A stretch of DNA of 53,054 bases, from contig NZ_JAOASI010000082.1 in assembly GCF_025210165.1 (NCBI RefSeq), positions 1 through 53,054 on the forward strand, read 5' to 3'. The position numbers were made by a program, and so were the translations under genes. Below the pieces are notes generated by a model. It saw nothing but the letters and a program-made list of their open reading frames with translations, was not told the origin of the DNA and searched no databases. The first letter of the stretch is position 1. The number at the start of each line of letters is the position of its first letter. This stretch comes from Tepidibacter sp. GTDB lineage: Bacteria; Bacillota; Clostridia; Peptostreptococcales; Peptostreptococcaceae. Below are positions 1 through 7,922 of the stretch, in pieces.

Positions 1-162
1 GATAAATGGTATCCTTCATCAAAAACTTGTTCTTATTGTGGTCAAATAAAATCAGATCTAAAGCTAAAAGATAGAATATTCATTTGTGAATGTGGCTTTA
101 AGATTGATAGAGATTTGAACGCAAGTATTAATTTAGCAAATTACCAAATTCAGAGTGCTTAA
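1..162 (+). CDS. tnpB: TnpB C-terminus, IS200/IS605 family (partial, cut by window start)
   Basis: The frame is open from the first base to TAA at 160-162 and gives the last 53 residues of an RNA-guided TnpB nuclease. A zinc ribbon is visible (CSYCG at residues 10-14, CECG at 29-32). It is followed by DRDLNAS (36-42), the RuvC-III motif carrying the last catalytic Asp. TnpB is the guide-RNA-dependent nuclease of IS200/IS605 elements and ancestor of Cas12. The start, RuvC-I/II and any tnpA lie outside the window, so intactness cannot be judged. The element's right end follows directly. Confidence 0.93.
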   Translation, partial: DKWYPSSKTCSYCGQIKSDLKLKDRIFICECGFKIDRDLNASINLANYQIQSA

Positions 163-335
163 CCTAAACTAAGTTTCTGAATGTGTACGCAACGATACTG
201 CGGAATTTAAGCCTGTTAAGAGTCATATCAAATGAGAGTAGCCTAGGCAAAATCAGATTCATTGAAGCAGGAAGGCACAAGACGAAAATCTAATAGATAT
301 AAGTAGTGCCATAGTAGAAATATCTATATTTAGAT
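163..335 (+). ncRNA. Probable omega-RNA / right end of the tnpB element
   Basis: No coding frame is seen between tnpB and the truncated DUF1963 gene. In IS200/IS605 elements the guide (omega) RNA is made from the tnpB 3' end plus the transposon right end, and this segment sits exactly there. A short AT hairpin (AAATAT-CT-ATATTT, 318-331) resembles the subterminal hairpins bound by Y1 transposases. The exact element boundary cannot be fixed without the left end. The placement is seen; the RNA identity is inferred. Confidence 0.45.
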
Positions 336-339
336 AGAA

Positions 340-999
340 ATGTATATATTTTTCGTATCGGAATTAGATAATAAAGATTATCCCAATGACACCAAAGGTA
401 AACCAATGAGATTATTAGCACAGATTAATTTTTTGCAAATGCCACATATGGAGTTGTTTCCAACTGATGGAATATTACAGTTTTTTATTTCGGCAGATGA
501 TGATATTTACGGTCTCAATAATGATGATTTCACTTGTCAGAAGAATTTTAGAATTATATATCATCAACATATAAATGAAGATATAGATAAGCTTATTACG
601 GATTTTTCTTTTATAGATATAGATGAATATTTTCCTGTACCTATTGAAGCAAAAATGCTATTTCAATTAGATGAAGAAGCAGTATCCATAGAAGACTTTC
701 AATTTGAAAAATATTTCCGTGAGTCAGGACGCTATATTATTGATGATGAAGAGATAGAGTTGTATAGGTAAATAAGTCCTGGATGGAATCATAAAGTTGG
801 AGGATATGCATATTTTACACAGGACGACCCAAGAAAGAAAGCTGACCAAGAGTATAATATTGTGCTGTTACAACTAGATACGGATGATTCAATTGATATG
901 ATGTGGGGGGATGCAGGTGTGGCAAACTTTTTTATTAGAAAAGAGGATTTATTAAAATTAGATTTTACTAAAGTATATTATACATTTGACTGTTGTTAA
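340..999 (+). pseudogene. DUF1963 (YwqG-like) protein, 5'-truncated with an internal stop
   Basis: The frame encodes a YwqG/DUF1963-like protein: KPMRLLAQINF near the start, GILQFFIS, then DDIYGL. TAA at 769-771 interrupts it, but the same frame continues at once with the expected C-terminal part ([14 protein letters not shown], then [11 protein letters not shown]) to TAA at 997-999. The usual N-terminal ~60 residues are absent, and the IS200/IS605 right end abuts the 5' side, so insertion probably removed them. DUF1963 proteins are common in immunity-gene clusters of polymorphic toxins. Two independent lesions argue for a dead gene. The ATG at 340 is only the first Met after the junction. 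Confidence 0.8.
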
Positions 1000-1016
1000 G
1001 GAAGGTAGGGTTATAA

Positions 1017-1316
1017 ATGGAAAAATTAAGCCATTCATTTAGTGGATCATTACGCTCATTTTCATATTGGCTTGCCAATGGGACTGTAGGATATCCTTTG
1101 TTAGATGATATTGAATATTCGTGTATATTTGAAGAACCAAGTGCTTTAGAGCAAGTCTATGCAATATTCGCTAATGTTATAGAAATGGATGAAAATGGAA
1201 TAGTTCTAAATTCTAGACATGCTGAAAAAAGAGCGACACAATATATCAGAAGGTATATTGACAAAACGTATGTAGTAGAGCCACCATTTGAAGATTGGGA
1301 AGTTGAGTTATATTAA
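1017..1316 (+). CDS. Conserved small protein, immunity-like, unknown function
   Basis: This is a 99-residue acidic soluble protein with no signal peptide or membrane segment. Recognisable stretches include FSGSLRSFSYWLANGT, FEEPSALEQVYAIFANVIEMD and PPFEDWEVELY. It recalls a small conserved family (possibly DUF7677) seen among toxin-immunity genes; the family name is from memory and unverified. The start has a GGAAGGTAGGG-type ribosome site about 8 nt upstream. It follows the broken DUF1963 gene by 17 nt, on the same strand as the rest of the cluster. Confidence 0.75.
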   Translation: MEKLSHSFSGSLRSFSYWLANGTVGYPLLDDIEYSCIFEEPSALEQVYAIFANVIEMDENGIVLNSRHAEKRATQYIRRYIDKTYVVEPPFEDWEVELY

Positions 1317-1375
1317 ATAGAATAAGTAAAAAAGATATCAAGGTGTTAATGCTAAAATATAAGGGTGGTGGAATT

Positions 1376-1705
1376 ATGGCAATAGATTTTTACATAGCAG
1401 ATCGTATGAAAAGTATAAATCATGGTGATGAAATGGTTTCATTGGAGGAAAAGACACATAATAAAATATATAAAATTTATAAAAACAATGAACTTAGAGA
1501 AGGTATTCAGATTCTTGCAGAACTTGACCCATATGGAGATAGAGTTATAGAAATTAAAGAATTAGAATTGATTATAGAAAATATAAGAAAAGAAATTTCA
1601 CTAGATGAAGTTCATGGGTCTGTATCAAACTTTTTTAAGGAGTTTATAAAGCTTAGTGAAAGAGCTATTGATAGAAAGATTAAAGTTATTGCAATTGGAG
1701 ACTAG
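1376..1705 (+). CDS. Small hypothetical protein (109 aa)
   Basis: I chose ATG 1376, preceded by GGGTGGTGG, over the upstream in-frame ATG at 1343, which lacks a good ribosome site. The product is charged, mostly helical and soluble (starts MAIDFYIADRMKSI, ends KVIAIGD). I do not recognise the family. Its position between immunity-like genes and its size suggest another orphan immunity protein; that is inference from context only. Confidence 0.65.
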   Translation: MAIDFYIADRMKSINHGDEMVSLEEKTHNKIYKIYKNNELREGIQILAELDPYGDRVIEIKELELIIENIRKEISLDEVHGSVSNFFKEFIKLSERAIDRKIKVIAIGD

Positions 1706-1717
1706 AGAGGTGAGTTA

Positions 1718-2171
1718 ATGTATTTTAAAGAAAATATAACTAAAAAGGAATATGATACATTGAGATATATTTATGAATATGGTGGTTATGTTAGAGTTAA
1801 TCATTTAAAAGAAAACTATGAGAATGTAGCTTATAACACTATTTATAGAAGGTTACCCTGATGATGAAACGGATATGCTTTTATTTCAGTGGGGAAAATC
1901 TGATGGGAGAAATAGTCAACAATTTGAAGTAAACTTGACAAGACAATTTATAGCAGAAATAGATGAAGATGATGCAAATACTTATCAGTTATCATTGACC
2001 TACTATTATGATGTATCGAGTGAATTAAAAAACATAAATAGCGGTAATAAATGGAGTGATGACTTTGATTTAGTAGATGATTTTATTAACTATATAAGAG
2101 ATCATGAAGTTACTCTAATTACTCAAAATACTCAAATACTTAATGTGAATTTGGAGTTTGAACAAGTATGA
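1718..2171 (+). pseudogene. Frameshifted small immunity-like gene
   Basis: ATG 1718, after an AGAGAGGTGAG ribosome site, opens a 47-codon frame (MYFKENITKKEYDTLRYIY...) that stops at 1859-1861. The +1 frame is open through the same place and reads FIEGYPDDETDMLLFQWGK into the 98-residue frame ending at 2171. The ATG at 1875 has no ribosome site of its own. The simplest reading is one gene of about 150 codons with a single-base indel near 1840-1850. Two separate small genes are the alternative. I do not recognise the family, but the context is immunity genes. Confidence 0.6.
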
Positions 2172-2202
2172 GTTAATATCTTCAATTGAAGGAGAATAAA
2201 TT

Positions 2203-2850
2203 ATGAAGAAATTATTTACAGCTATAAGAAAAAGGGATTATGAATTAGTAAAGGATATAATAAATAAGAAACCAGAATTAGTTAATTGTACAGCTAAACA
2301 GCCACCTAAAAAGGATGATGGTCAATCACTGCTACAGGTAGCATTAAAAACAGGAAATTTTCATATTGCAGATTTTCTTATAGATAATGGAGCGAATCTA
2401 AACTTTATGGAAGTTGAAGGTTGTAATGAGTGGAAAATGCCTGTGCTACATGATGCTATTAGAGCTGCAATAATGAATTCCAGATATCTTGAAGATAATT
2501 TTGATGGGACATGGAAAATAGCACATTCTAAACAAGAATCTAAATATGCATATAAAATTCTTGAGAAAATCATTGATTTAGGTGCCGAAGTTAAATGCTA
2601 CGATTCATATGATAATTCTACGATAGGTAGAGCAATTTTAGATGCAAGACAGATATTACCAACTGTTAATCATTCAGATTCATCATGGGTAGATTTTAGA
2701 CCTTTAAATGATGAATTAATTGAAGATTTAAAAGCAATATTTGATTTATTAATAAAAAACGGTGGAGATGTAGACGAAATTGATCCTAAATTAGAAATGA
2801 CATATCGAGAATATTGTCAAATGGAACCAGTATACCAATTTATAAAATGA
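2203..2850 (+). CDS. Ankyrin-repeat protein
   Basis: This 215-residue protein has an N-terminal ankyrin pattern: LFTAIRKRDYELVKDIINKK, then DDGQSLLQVALKTGNFHIADFLIDNGANLNF (residues ~40-70), with weaker repeats further on (KILEKIIDLGAEVK, IFDLLIKNGGDVDEID). Ankyrin repeats mediate protein-protein contacts. In bacterial immunity-gene clusters such proteins often bind a toxin. The ribosome site GAAGGAG lies 8 nt upstream. No signal peptide is present, so it acts in the cytoplasm. It is the last gene of the plus-strand cluster and runs into a bidirectional terminator. Confidence 0.88.
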   Translation: MKKLFTAIRKRDYELVKDIINKKPELVNCTAKQPPKKDDGQSLLQVALKTGNFHIADFLIDNGANLNFMEVEGCNEWKMPVLHDAIRAAIMNSRYLEDNFDGTWKIAHSKQESKYAYKILEKIIDLGAEVKCYDSYDNSTIGRAILDARQILPTVNHSDSSWVDFRPLNDELIEDLKAIFDLLIKNGGDVDEIDPKLEMTYREYCQMEPVYQFIK

Positions 2851-2893
2851 AATTACCATTAAATTATGAATGGGTAGAAATTCACTCAAAAAC

Positions 2894-2931
2894 AATAAAA
2901 TCTCCTACTTCTGTGAAGAGATTTTATTATT
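2894..2931. terminator. Bidirectional terminator between convergent genes
   Basis: AATAAAATCTC (2894-2904) pairs with GAGATTTTATT (2918-2928) and is followed by T-rich sequence on either strand. It overlaps the last codons of the minus-strand regulator and lies 43 nt after the ankyrin gene. Confidence 0.75.
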
Positions 2932-4530
2932 TTCTACAAAAAACTCCCGTAGGGTCTTTATATTTTCATTCAGGTCTAGAGGGTCTATTGCTTCTACCTC
3001 GCTTTTTACTAACTTAATATCTTTATTTGTATTCTCATTTACAGACCAATTCTGATAAATATCTAGTATATCTTCTTTTCGTTCCCTTAAAGGATGAATA
3101 TTCAAATAGAGTAGGATTTCATCTTTTAAGGATTCAATGATACCTTCTGATTGTAGAGAGGGTATGGTAAAAATAATTCTTACGTCAAAGGTAAGGAACT
3201 TTCTACCTCCTACACGCTTAATCTTAGAAGTTTTTATATAACGTGCTATGAGCTTTTGAATGTCTTTTGATAACTTATGAATATTTTTTATTATCAAAAT
3301 ACCGCCTTCTGTCTTTTCGATTAATCCCAATTGGTGATTTTTTTCCGTTCCAAAGAGATATTCTTTTAGCTGGGATTGAGTACCTGTAACTTGGTTTCCA
3401 TCCAATTGGAAGCAGGGGGCATACTTTCGTGTACTTTTTGAGTGAATGTATCTAGCTAAGGTACTTTTTCCTACACCCTCTTCACCTACAATAGCTATAT
3501 GATGGGGCATTATAGAAAAATAATCTGCTATATTTAATAATTTTTGCCAATGCAGGGACTTACCATAAATCTTAGGAACATATGAATTAGTTTTTTCTAT
3601 GATTTCGTCATAGAGATGTTTTTCTTCTTTTTTTTCTAGAGTATGTTGGTTAAGAACAAGGGCTTCATATAGGCGTGCAAAGCTATTTACAATATGAACA
3701 ACACTTGGATTTACATTGGTATGTATAAAAACAATATTGAGTGCACCATAAAGTTCACCATCCTTATAAATTGGTGAGGCAATTGAAGTAATGCCATGTA
3801 AGGATTTATTATAATTCTCGGCACCCCTTGTAATAATAGTTCTATTTTCCATTAAGGCTAAGGCGATAGGATTTGTTCCAATGTGGCTTTCATCTACGTT
3901 AATATAGTATCCAAGCTGAGGATACAATCGCTCATAATTAGTAACAGGGTTAATTATATATTCAAGATTTGCATTTTTATCATAAGTCATAGCATACCAG
4001 CCTAGGTGTTTAAAAATATTCAAGAATATTGTTGGTTTTACCATATCTTCTGAAAGTACGTTTTCAATTAAGTAATCCTTCAAACAATCAGGAGAGAGGA
4101 AATTGCCAGGGTCCACCTCATAAATAGGTACATTCATACGTTGACATCGAATCCAAGAATGAAAAATAGTAGGGTCTAATGTATGATCGTCGTTTAGCCT
4201 ATGTTGTGTGAATTTTTCCCATAAGGATAGGATATGCTTCGTACTTTGCTCGTGACTGACATATTTTATATAGATGTCCTCCTTAGCTGGACGTTTAGTG
4301 GATTCAACAGGTTGCTTAAATGATTTAGGAAAATTGAAACCCTCTAATAATGTAATTGTACCTTTATGGTCTTGTCCGTAAATTATAGGTATTCCAGATA
4401 ATATAATTGTATTTAAATCAGAATATATAGTTTTACGTGAGACATTAAACTTATCAGCAAGATATTTAACAGTTACCTTATTATCATTAGCAAGTGCTAT
4501 TAAAATTTTTATAATTCGATTTAACTTCAT
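2905..4530 (-). CDS. HTH + GAF-like + degenerate sigma54-activator-type AAA+ regulator
   Basis: The N-terminal ~60 residues form a DeoR/HTH_11-type winged helix (VKYLADKFNVSRKTIYSDLN). A GAF-like sensor region of the AcoR kind follows (IGTNPIALALMENRTIITRGAENY, then GALNIVF). Last is an AAA+ domain related to sigma54 activators, with an intact Walker A (GEEGVGKSTLARYIH). The GAFTGA loop is missing (YLFGTEKNHQLGLIEKTEGG) and Walker B reads ILIIKNI rather than LFLDEI. No C-terminal Fis HTH is present. I prefer the start at 4530 (GAGGG 10 nt upstream) over the in-frame ATG at 4572. It probably binds DNA through the N-terminal HTH rather than activating sigma54. Confidence 0.8.
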   Translation of the reverse strand: MKLNRIIKILIALANDNKVTVKYLADKFNVSRKTIYSDLNTIILSGIPIIYGQDHKGTITLLEGFNFPKSFKQPVESTKRPAKEDIYIKYVSHEQSTKHILSLWEKFTQHRLNDDHTLDPTIFHSWIRCQRMNVPIYEVDPGNFLSPDCLKDYLIENVLSEDMVKPTIFLNIFKHLGWYAMTYDKNANLEYIINPVTNYERLYPQLGYYINVDESHIGTNPIALALMENRTIITRGAENYNKSLHGITSIASPIYKDGELYGALNIVFIHTNVNPSVVHIVNSFARLYEALVLNQHTLEKKEEKHLYDEIIEKTNSYVPKIYGKSLHWQKLLNIADYFSIMPHHIAIVGEEGVGKSTLARYIHSKSTRKYAPCFQLDGNQVTGTQSQLKEYLFGTEKNHQLGLIEKTEGGILIIKNIHKLSKDIQKLIARYIKTSKIKRVGGRKFLTFDVRIIFTIPSLQSEGIIESLKDEILLYLNIHPLRERKEDILDIYQNWSVNENTNKDIKLVKSEVEAIDPLDLNENIKTLREFFVENNKISSQK

Positions 4531-4730
4531 AGTCCTGAATCCCTCTTTCGATAAAATAGTTTGTTTAATCATTAAGGTTTAGTATTTTCATAACATTATT
4601 ATAGCATTCTCACAGTAAAATGTTTATTACATTTCATGGAGCAATGCCTATTCATATGGAATAGCAGTAATATTAGTTTAAAAAATCATACCTATGGACA
4701 GACTTCTCTATAAGAGGAGGCGATCAAATT

Positions 4731-4925
4731 ATGATTGATGATAAAAAATTAAACATATTTATTAAAGGAATGGATTGTGCTATAGAAAGTATACAGAGCT
4801 GTTTAGAGGAGCATGATGAAGACTTATCTATAGAAAAGAAAAAATCCTATGAGAGGATGATAGCAGGATATCAAGATACAAAGGCGAATGTTGAATCTAA
4901 AATAATTAATAAAAAAATAGAGTGA
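4731..4925 (+). CDS. Small hypothetical helical protein (64 aa)
   Basis: ATG 4731 follows a near-perfect AGAGGAGG ribosome site, and a strong terminator begins right after the TGA, so this is a self-contained transcription unit. The product is acidic and helical with two Cys (MDCAIESIQSCLEEHDED) and no membrane segment. It is divergent from the AAA+ regulator across 200 bp, so it could be that regulator's target. Family not recognised. Confidence 0.75.
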   Translation: MIDDKKLNIFIKGMDCAIESIQSCLEEHDEDLSIEKKKSYERMIAGYQDTKANVESKIINKKIE

Positions 4926-4960
4926 AAAAGATAGACTTGGAGACGAGTCTATCTTTTAAT
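4926..4960 (+). terminator. Rho-independent terminator
   Basis: AAAGATAGACT pairs with AGTCTATCTTT across an 8-nt loop and is followed by TTTT, immediately after the 64-residue gene. Confidence 0.9.
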
Positions 4961-5030
4961 GTACTAAGGTATTATAAATTTCTTGTTTTATGGATAACTT
5001 GTCAAGAAAGATACGCTTACAATTATTTTG

Positions 5031-5095
5031 AGCAACGGAGCCCATAGGGATCGTTGGTGAGATGAGTAATCGTGTTAGCGAGTAGACTAATTTTT
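5031..5095 (+). repeat. Dispersed structured repeat A, copy 1
   Basis: This stretch of about 65 bp (AGCAACGGAGCCCATAGGG ... GTTAGCGAGTAGAC) recurs at 27168-27231 with scattered differences. It contains a nested hairpin, CAACG...CGTTG enclosing CCC-ATA-GGG, and a second small hairpin CGT-GTTA-GCG. It lies in the 307-bp gap upstream of the permease gene and no gene overlaps it. Function unknown; it is probably a short mobile or regulatory repeat. The rest of that gap shows only AT-rich sequence with a possible TATAAT at 5162-5167. Confidence 0.7.
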
Positions 5096-5232
5096 AATTT
5101 GAGTTGTTTTCAGAAAATAAAAAAATTGTCGTAAAGTATAGAAATTTCTTGGATTGTATTATATAATGTATTAAATTAAAATTTTATATATAATTTTAAA
5201 ATGAGATTGAGGTTTGAAATGAGGTGTAAATT

Positions 5233-6558
5233 ATGATGGAAAAAAAATATGGTCTTTGGACTACAGTTGCTATGGTTATTGGTATAGTAATAGGGTCAGG
5301 TGTATTCTTTAAGGCTGATAATATTCTTATGGCTTCAGGTGGAAATGTAAAAACAGCTTTAATTGCTTGGCTAGTTGGAGCTGTTTCTATGATTTTTGGA
5401 GCTTTAGTTTTTGCAGAGTGCTCAAATAGGTTTGAAAGGTCTAATGGTATAGTTGATTATGCTGAGGGTATAGTTTCTGAAAAGTTTGCTTATTTAATAG
5501 GTTGGTTTAATGCAATCATTTATTATCCAGCACTAGCTGCGGTATTATCGTGGGTAGCTGCTAATTATACTGCTATTTTATTTAATCAAGAAGGAAATTT
5601 TGTATGGATTATGTCTGCTATATATATGCTTGGAATATATACTATGAACTATTTGTCACCTATATTATCAGGAAAGTTCCAAGTGGCTTCAACAGTGATT
5701 AAAATTGTTCCTTTAATTATTATATCTGTAGTTGGTATATTCCAAGGTGTGAACAATGGGATCTTAGTTGAAAATTTTTCTAATGTAACGAGTGTAGTTG
5801 ATGGAGGACATGGATTTGCAGCTGCTGTACTAGGAACGGCATTTGCATATGAAGGATGGATTATTGCAACAACAATTAATGGAGAAATAAAGGATTCTAA
5901 AAAAACTCTTCCTAAGGCTCTTATATTTGGAAGTTTAACTATAGTAGTTATATATATTTCATATTTCCTTGGTATAGTTGGAATTATTCCATCTCAGACT
6001 ATTATAGAACAAGGAGATAATGCTGTTAATCTTGTTGCTGGAGCTGTATTTGGAAGTTTAGGAGCATCTGTACTTACTTCGTTCATAATAGTATCGTGTC
6101 TAGCTACTCTTAATGGACTTATACTAGGAAGCTCTCGTTCTTTCTATTCATTAGCTATTCGTGGGCAAGGTATAAAGCCAGAGTTTTTTTCTAAGGTAGA
6201 TAGTAAGACTGATATGCCTAATAATTCTGCTATGGCAAGTTTTGGTTTGATTTGTATGTATCTAGTAATTTGGTATATGAATTTTTCAGGATTATTCCCT
6301 GGTGGAATGTTCATAGATATTTCGGAATTGCCAATAGCTTTAATTTATGCATTTTATATGGTTATTTATGTTGCATTTATGATTAAAATGAATGATCTAT
6401 CAACTGTTAAAAGAATTGTTATTCCTATACTTGCTCTTATAGGGGCATCGGTAGTTGTATATGGTGGACTTTCTAAGCCTTCTGTAAAAATTGATTTAGG
6501 GATTTCTGCTGTTGTATTTCTTTCGGGTCTGTTGTTTTACAAAAAAGAAACAAATTAA
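5233..6558 (+). CDS. APC-family amino acid permease
   Basis: A 441-residue polytopic membrane protein of about 12 hydrophobic segments. The first has the APC superfamily signature GIVIGSGVFFKADNIL (TM1), followed by LIAWLVGAVSMIFGAL (TM2). TM6 carries the expected GTAFAYEGWIIATTINGEIKD. The family exchanges or symports amino acids across the cytoplasmic membrane. It is closest in feel to the LAT/SteT group; the substrate cannot be read from sequence. GAGGTG precedes ATGATG at 5233; ATG 5236 is an alternative. It is monocistronic, with a terminator after it. Confidence 0.93.
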   Translation: MMEKKYGLWTTVAMVIGIVIGSGVFFKADNILMASGGNVKTALIAWLVGAVSMIFGALVFAECSNRFERSNGIVDYAEGIVSEKFAYLIGWFNAIIYYPALAAVLSWVAANYTAILFNQEGNFVWIMSAIYMLGIYTMNYLSPILSGKFQVASTVIKIVPLIIISVVGIFQGVNNGILVENFSNVTSVVDGGHGFAAAVLGTAFAYEGWIIATTINGEIKDSKKTLPKALIFGSLTIVVIYISYFLGIVGIIPSQTIIEQGDNAVNLVAGAVFGSLGASVLTSFIIVSCLATLNGLILGSSRSFYSLAIRGQGIKPEFFSKVDSKTDMPNNSAMASFGLICMYLVIWYMNFSGLFPGGMFIDISELPIALIYAFYMVIYVAFMIKMNDLSTVKRIVIPILALIGASVVVYGGLSKPSVKIDLGISAVVFLSGLLFYKKETN

Positions 6559-6582
6559 AAATTGTATGAAACTAGAAATATT

Positions 6583-6623
6583 AAAAAGATGATTTTTGTA
6601 TAAAAGCAGAAATCATCTTTTTT
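6583..6623 (+). terminator. Rho-independent terminator after permease
   Basis: AAAAAGATGATTT pairs with AAATCATCTTTTT and ends in a T run. Confidence 0.9.
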
Positions 6624-6730
6624 GATTGCATTAATATATAATTATTAAAGTAGAAATTAAAGATAATTGTAAAAAAATGAAAAATAGTATACAATATTTA
6701 ATAATATTTAGCTTAGAAGAAGGTGAAATA

Positions 6731-7030
6731 ATGGAGAATAGTGAATTTCTAGGATATATAGGAAGCTATAAAATGCATGATGGAAGAATTAAGAAAATAA
6801 TTCAAGAAAGAGATAAGCTAAAGGTTATAGTTGAAAGTTATGATAAAGAAATGATATTTATGGAATTTTATGGTGTAAAGGAAATAAATTCGTTTAATCC
6901 AGAAGATATGATTCTTTATGGAGTTTGTGAGATGAAAACTCAAGAGCCGTTTAGGGAATTTCGTTTTTTAAATTGGTATGAAGAAAGAGAAGAATATTTA
7001 GAGGTTATTGTTATGGGATATAAAAAATAA
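6731..7030 (+). CDS. Small hypothetical protein (99 aa)
   Basis: Start chosen at ATG 6731, which follows GAAGAAGGTG; the in-frame ATG at 6677 has no ribosome site. The product is soluble, rich in charged and aromatic residues (MHDGRIKKIIQERDKLKVIV, then EFRFLNWYEEREEYLEVIVMG), and probably a small beta-rich fold. It forms a run with three further small genes on the same strand. No family recognised; the immunity-protein size and context are suggestive only. Confidence 0.65.
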   Translation: MENSEFLGYIGSYKMHDGRIKKIIQERDKLKVIVESYDKEMIFMEFYGVKEINSFNPEDMILYGVCEMKTQEPFREFRFLNWYEEREEYLEVIVMGYKK

Positions 7031-7061
7031 ATTTCAAAAAAGATAATTAGGAGAGAATGTT

Positions 7062-7541
7062 ATGATAGAGTGTATTTTAGGAGTAATTATGATTCTAGTA
7101 TATATATGTATTCGTATTAGTTATAAAAATAAATATAATTTTATTGTTAATAACAATAAAATTATATTTAATCTTAATGAATCTAGTATAATAAATAATA
7201 TTTTTGAAATTATATTATTTATTATGATTATAATAGATATGTTATTTTTTAATTCTGATGATGTATTTATGATAGGATTGCTATTGATAATGATGCCTGT
7301 AAGTTTTTATAGAAGTAAATTTATAGTTCATTCAAAGGGTATCTTAATTCAAGCAGAAGAATATTCATCTAAAGATATATTATCGTATCAAGTGATGAAA
7401 TTATCAAAAACACATGTTAGATTTAGAATTTATATAAATGAAAATAATAAAAAAAGATATAAGAGTATTCCCATCAAAAATGAATATAAAGAAGATGTAA
7501 TAGAAGCTTTGGATGAATTGATAAGCATGAAAACTATATAA
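7062..7541 (+). CDS. Small membrane protein, unknown function
   Basis: This 159-residue protein has three hydrophobic segments (about residues 3-17, 47-63 and 68-83). A cytoplasmic-type C-terminal domain follows (KFIVHSKGILIQAEEYSSKDIL onward) that looks like a PH-type or DUF5673-like beta domain. The ribosome site is TAGGAGAG. It is followed 12 nt later by the 55-residue gene, so the two are probably co-transcribed. No specific function can be assigned. Confidence 0.7.
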   Translation: MIECILGVIMILVYICIRISYKNKYNFIVNNNKIIFNLNESSIINNIFEIILFIMIIIDMLFFNSDDVFMIGLLLIMMPVSFYRSKFIVHSKGILIQAEEYSSKDILSYQVMKLSKTHVRFRIYINENNKKRYKSIPIKNEYKEDVIEALDELISMKTI

Positions 7542-7553
7542 GGGAGAGGTTTT

Positions 7554-7721
7554 ATGGATTTAAGCAAAAGGGAACTAGATTTGATATCGCTTAGTCTGTT
7601 TAGATTAACAATAGAGAAAAAAGCATTTCTAGGAGATAGAGAAGATAAAGAATTAATAAAAATGATAGAAGAATTAGAGAAACTAAGTTCTAAAATTGAT
7701 ACAGGGAGACTTTTAAAATAG
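7554..7721 (+). CDS. Very small hypothetical protein (55 aa)
   Basis: ATG 7554 follows GGGAGAGG at good spacing. The frame reads MDLSKRELDLISLSLFRLTI ... DTGRLLK to TAG at 7719-7721. The product is helical and charged, with no Cys and no membrane segment. Spacing to the upstream membrane protein (12 nt) suggests one operon. I do not recognise it. Confidence 0.6.
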   Translation: MDLSKRELDLISLSLFRLTIEKKAFLGDREDKELIKMIEELEKLSSKIDTGRLLK

Positions 7722-7847
7722 AAATATACATTAAAAATCCAAATTAAAGAAGGGATTAAATTCAAATCATCGATAATGTACAAAATATATATAGCAAAGA
7801 TTTTGATTTAGAATAAAATAAAATTAATTGAAAATAATATATATAAT

Positions 7848-7883
7848 AAAAAATGAGAGTTTGAATTTAAACTCTCATTTTTT
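7848..7883 (+). terminator. Rho-independent terminator
   Basis: AAAAAATGAGAGTTT pairs perfectly with AAACTCTCATTTTTT across 6 nt. It closes the 6731-7721 gene run. Confidence 0.92.
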
Positions 7884-7922
7884 GTTAAACAGTAATTAAA
7901 ATTTTTGGTTGGAGGGAAATTT

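Noticed and set aside
163-335. Group I intron (IStron) in the tnpB right end
   Set aside because: I could not identify intron core pairings (P3/P7) with confidence, and the left end is outside the window.
2814-3055. Two short plus-strand open frames at the end of the ankyrin gene
   Set aside because: They overlap the end of the ankyrin gene, the bidirectional terminator and the antisense of the AAA+ regulator, and have no ribosome site.
4958-5232. A riboswitch upstream of the amino acid permease
   Set aside because: The structured part is a dispersed repeat also found upstream of the ABC1 gene. No known riboswitch core was recognised.
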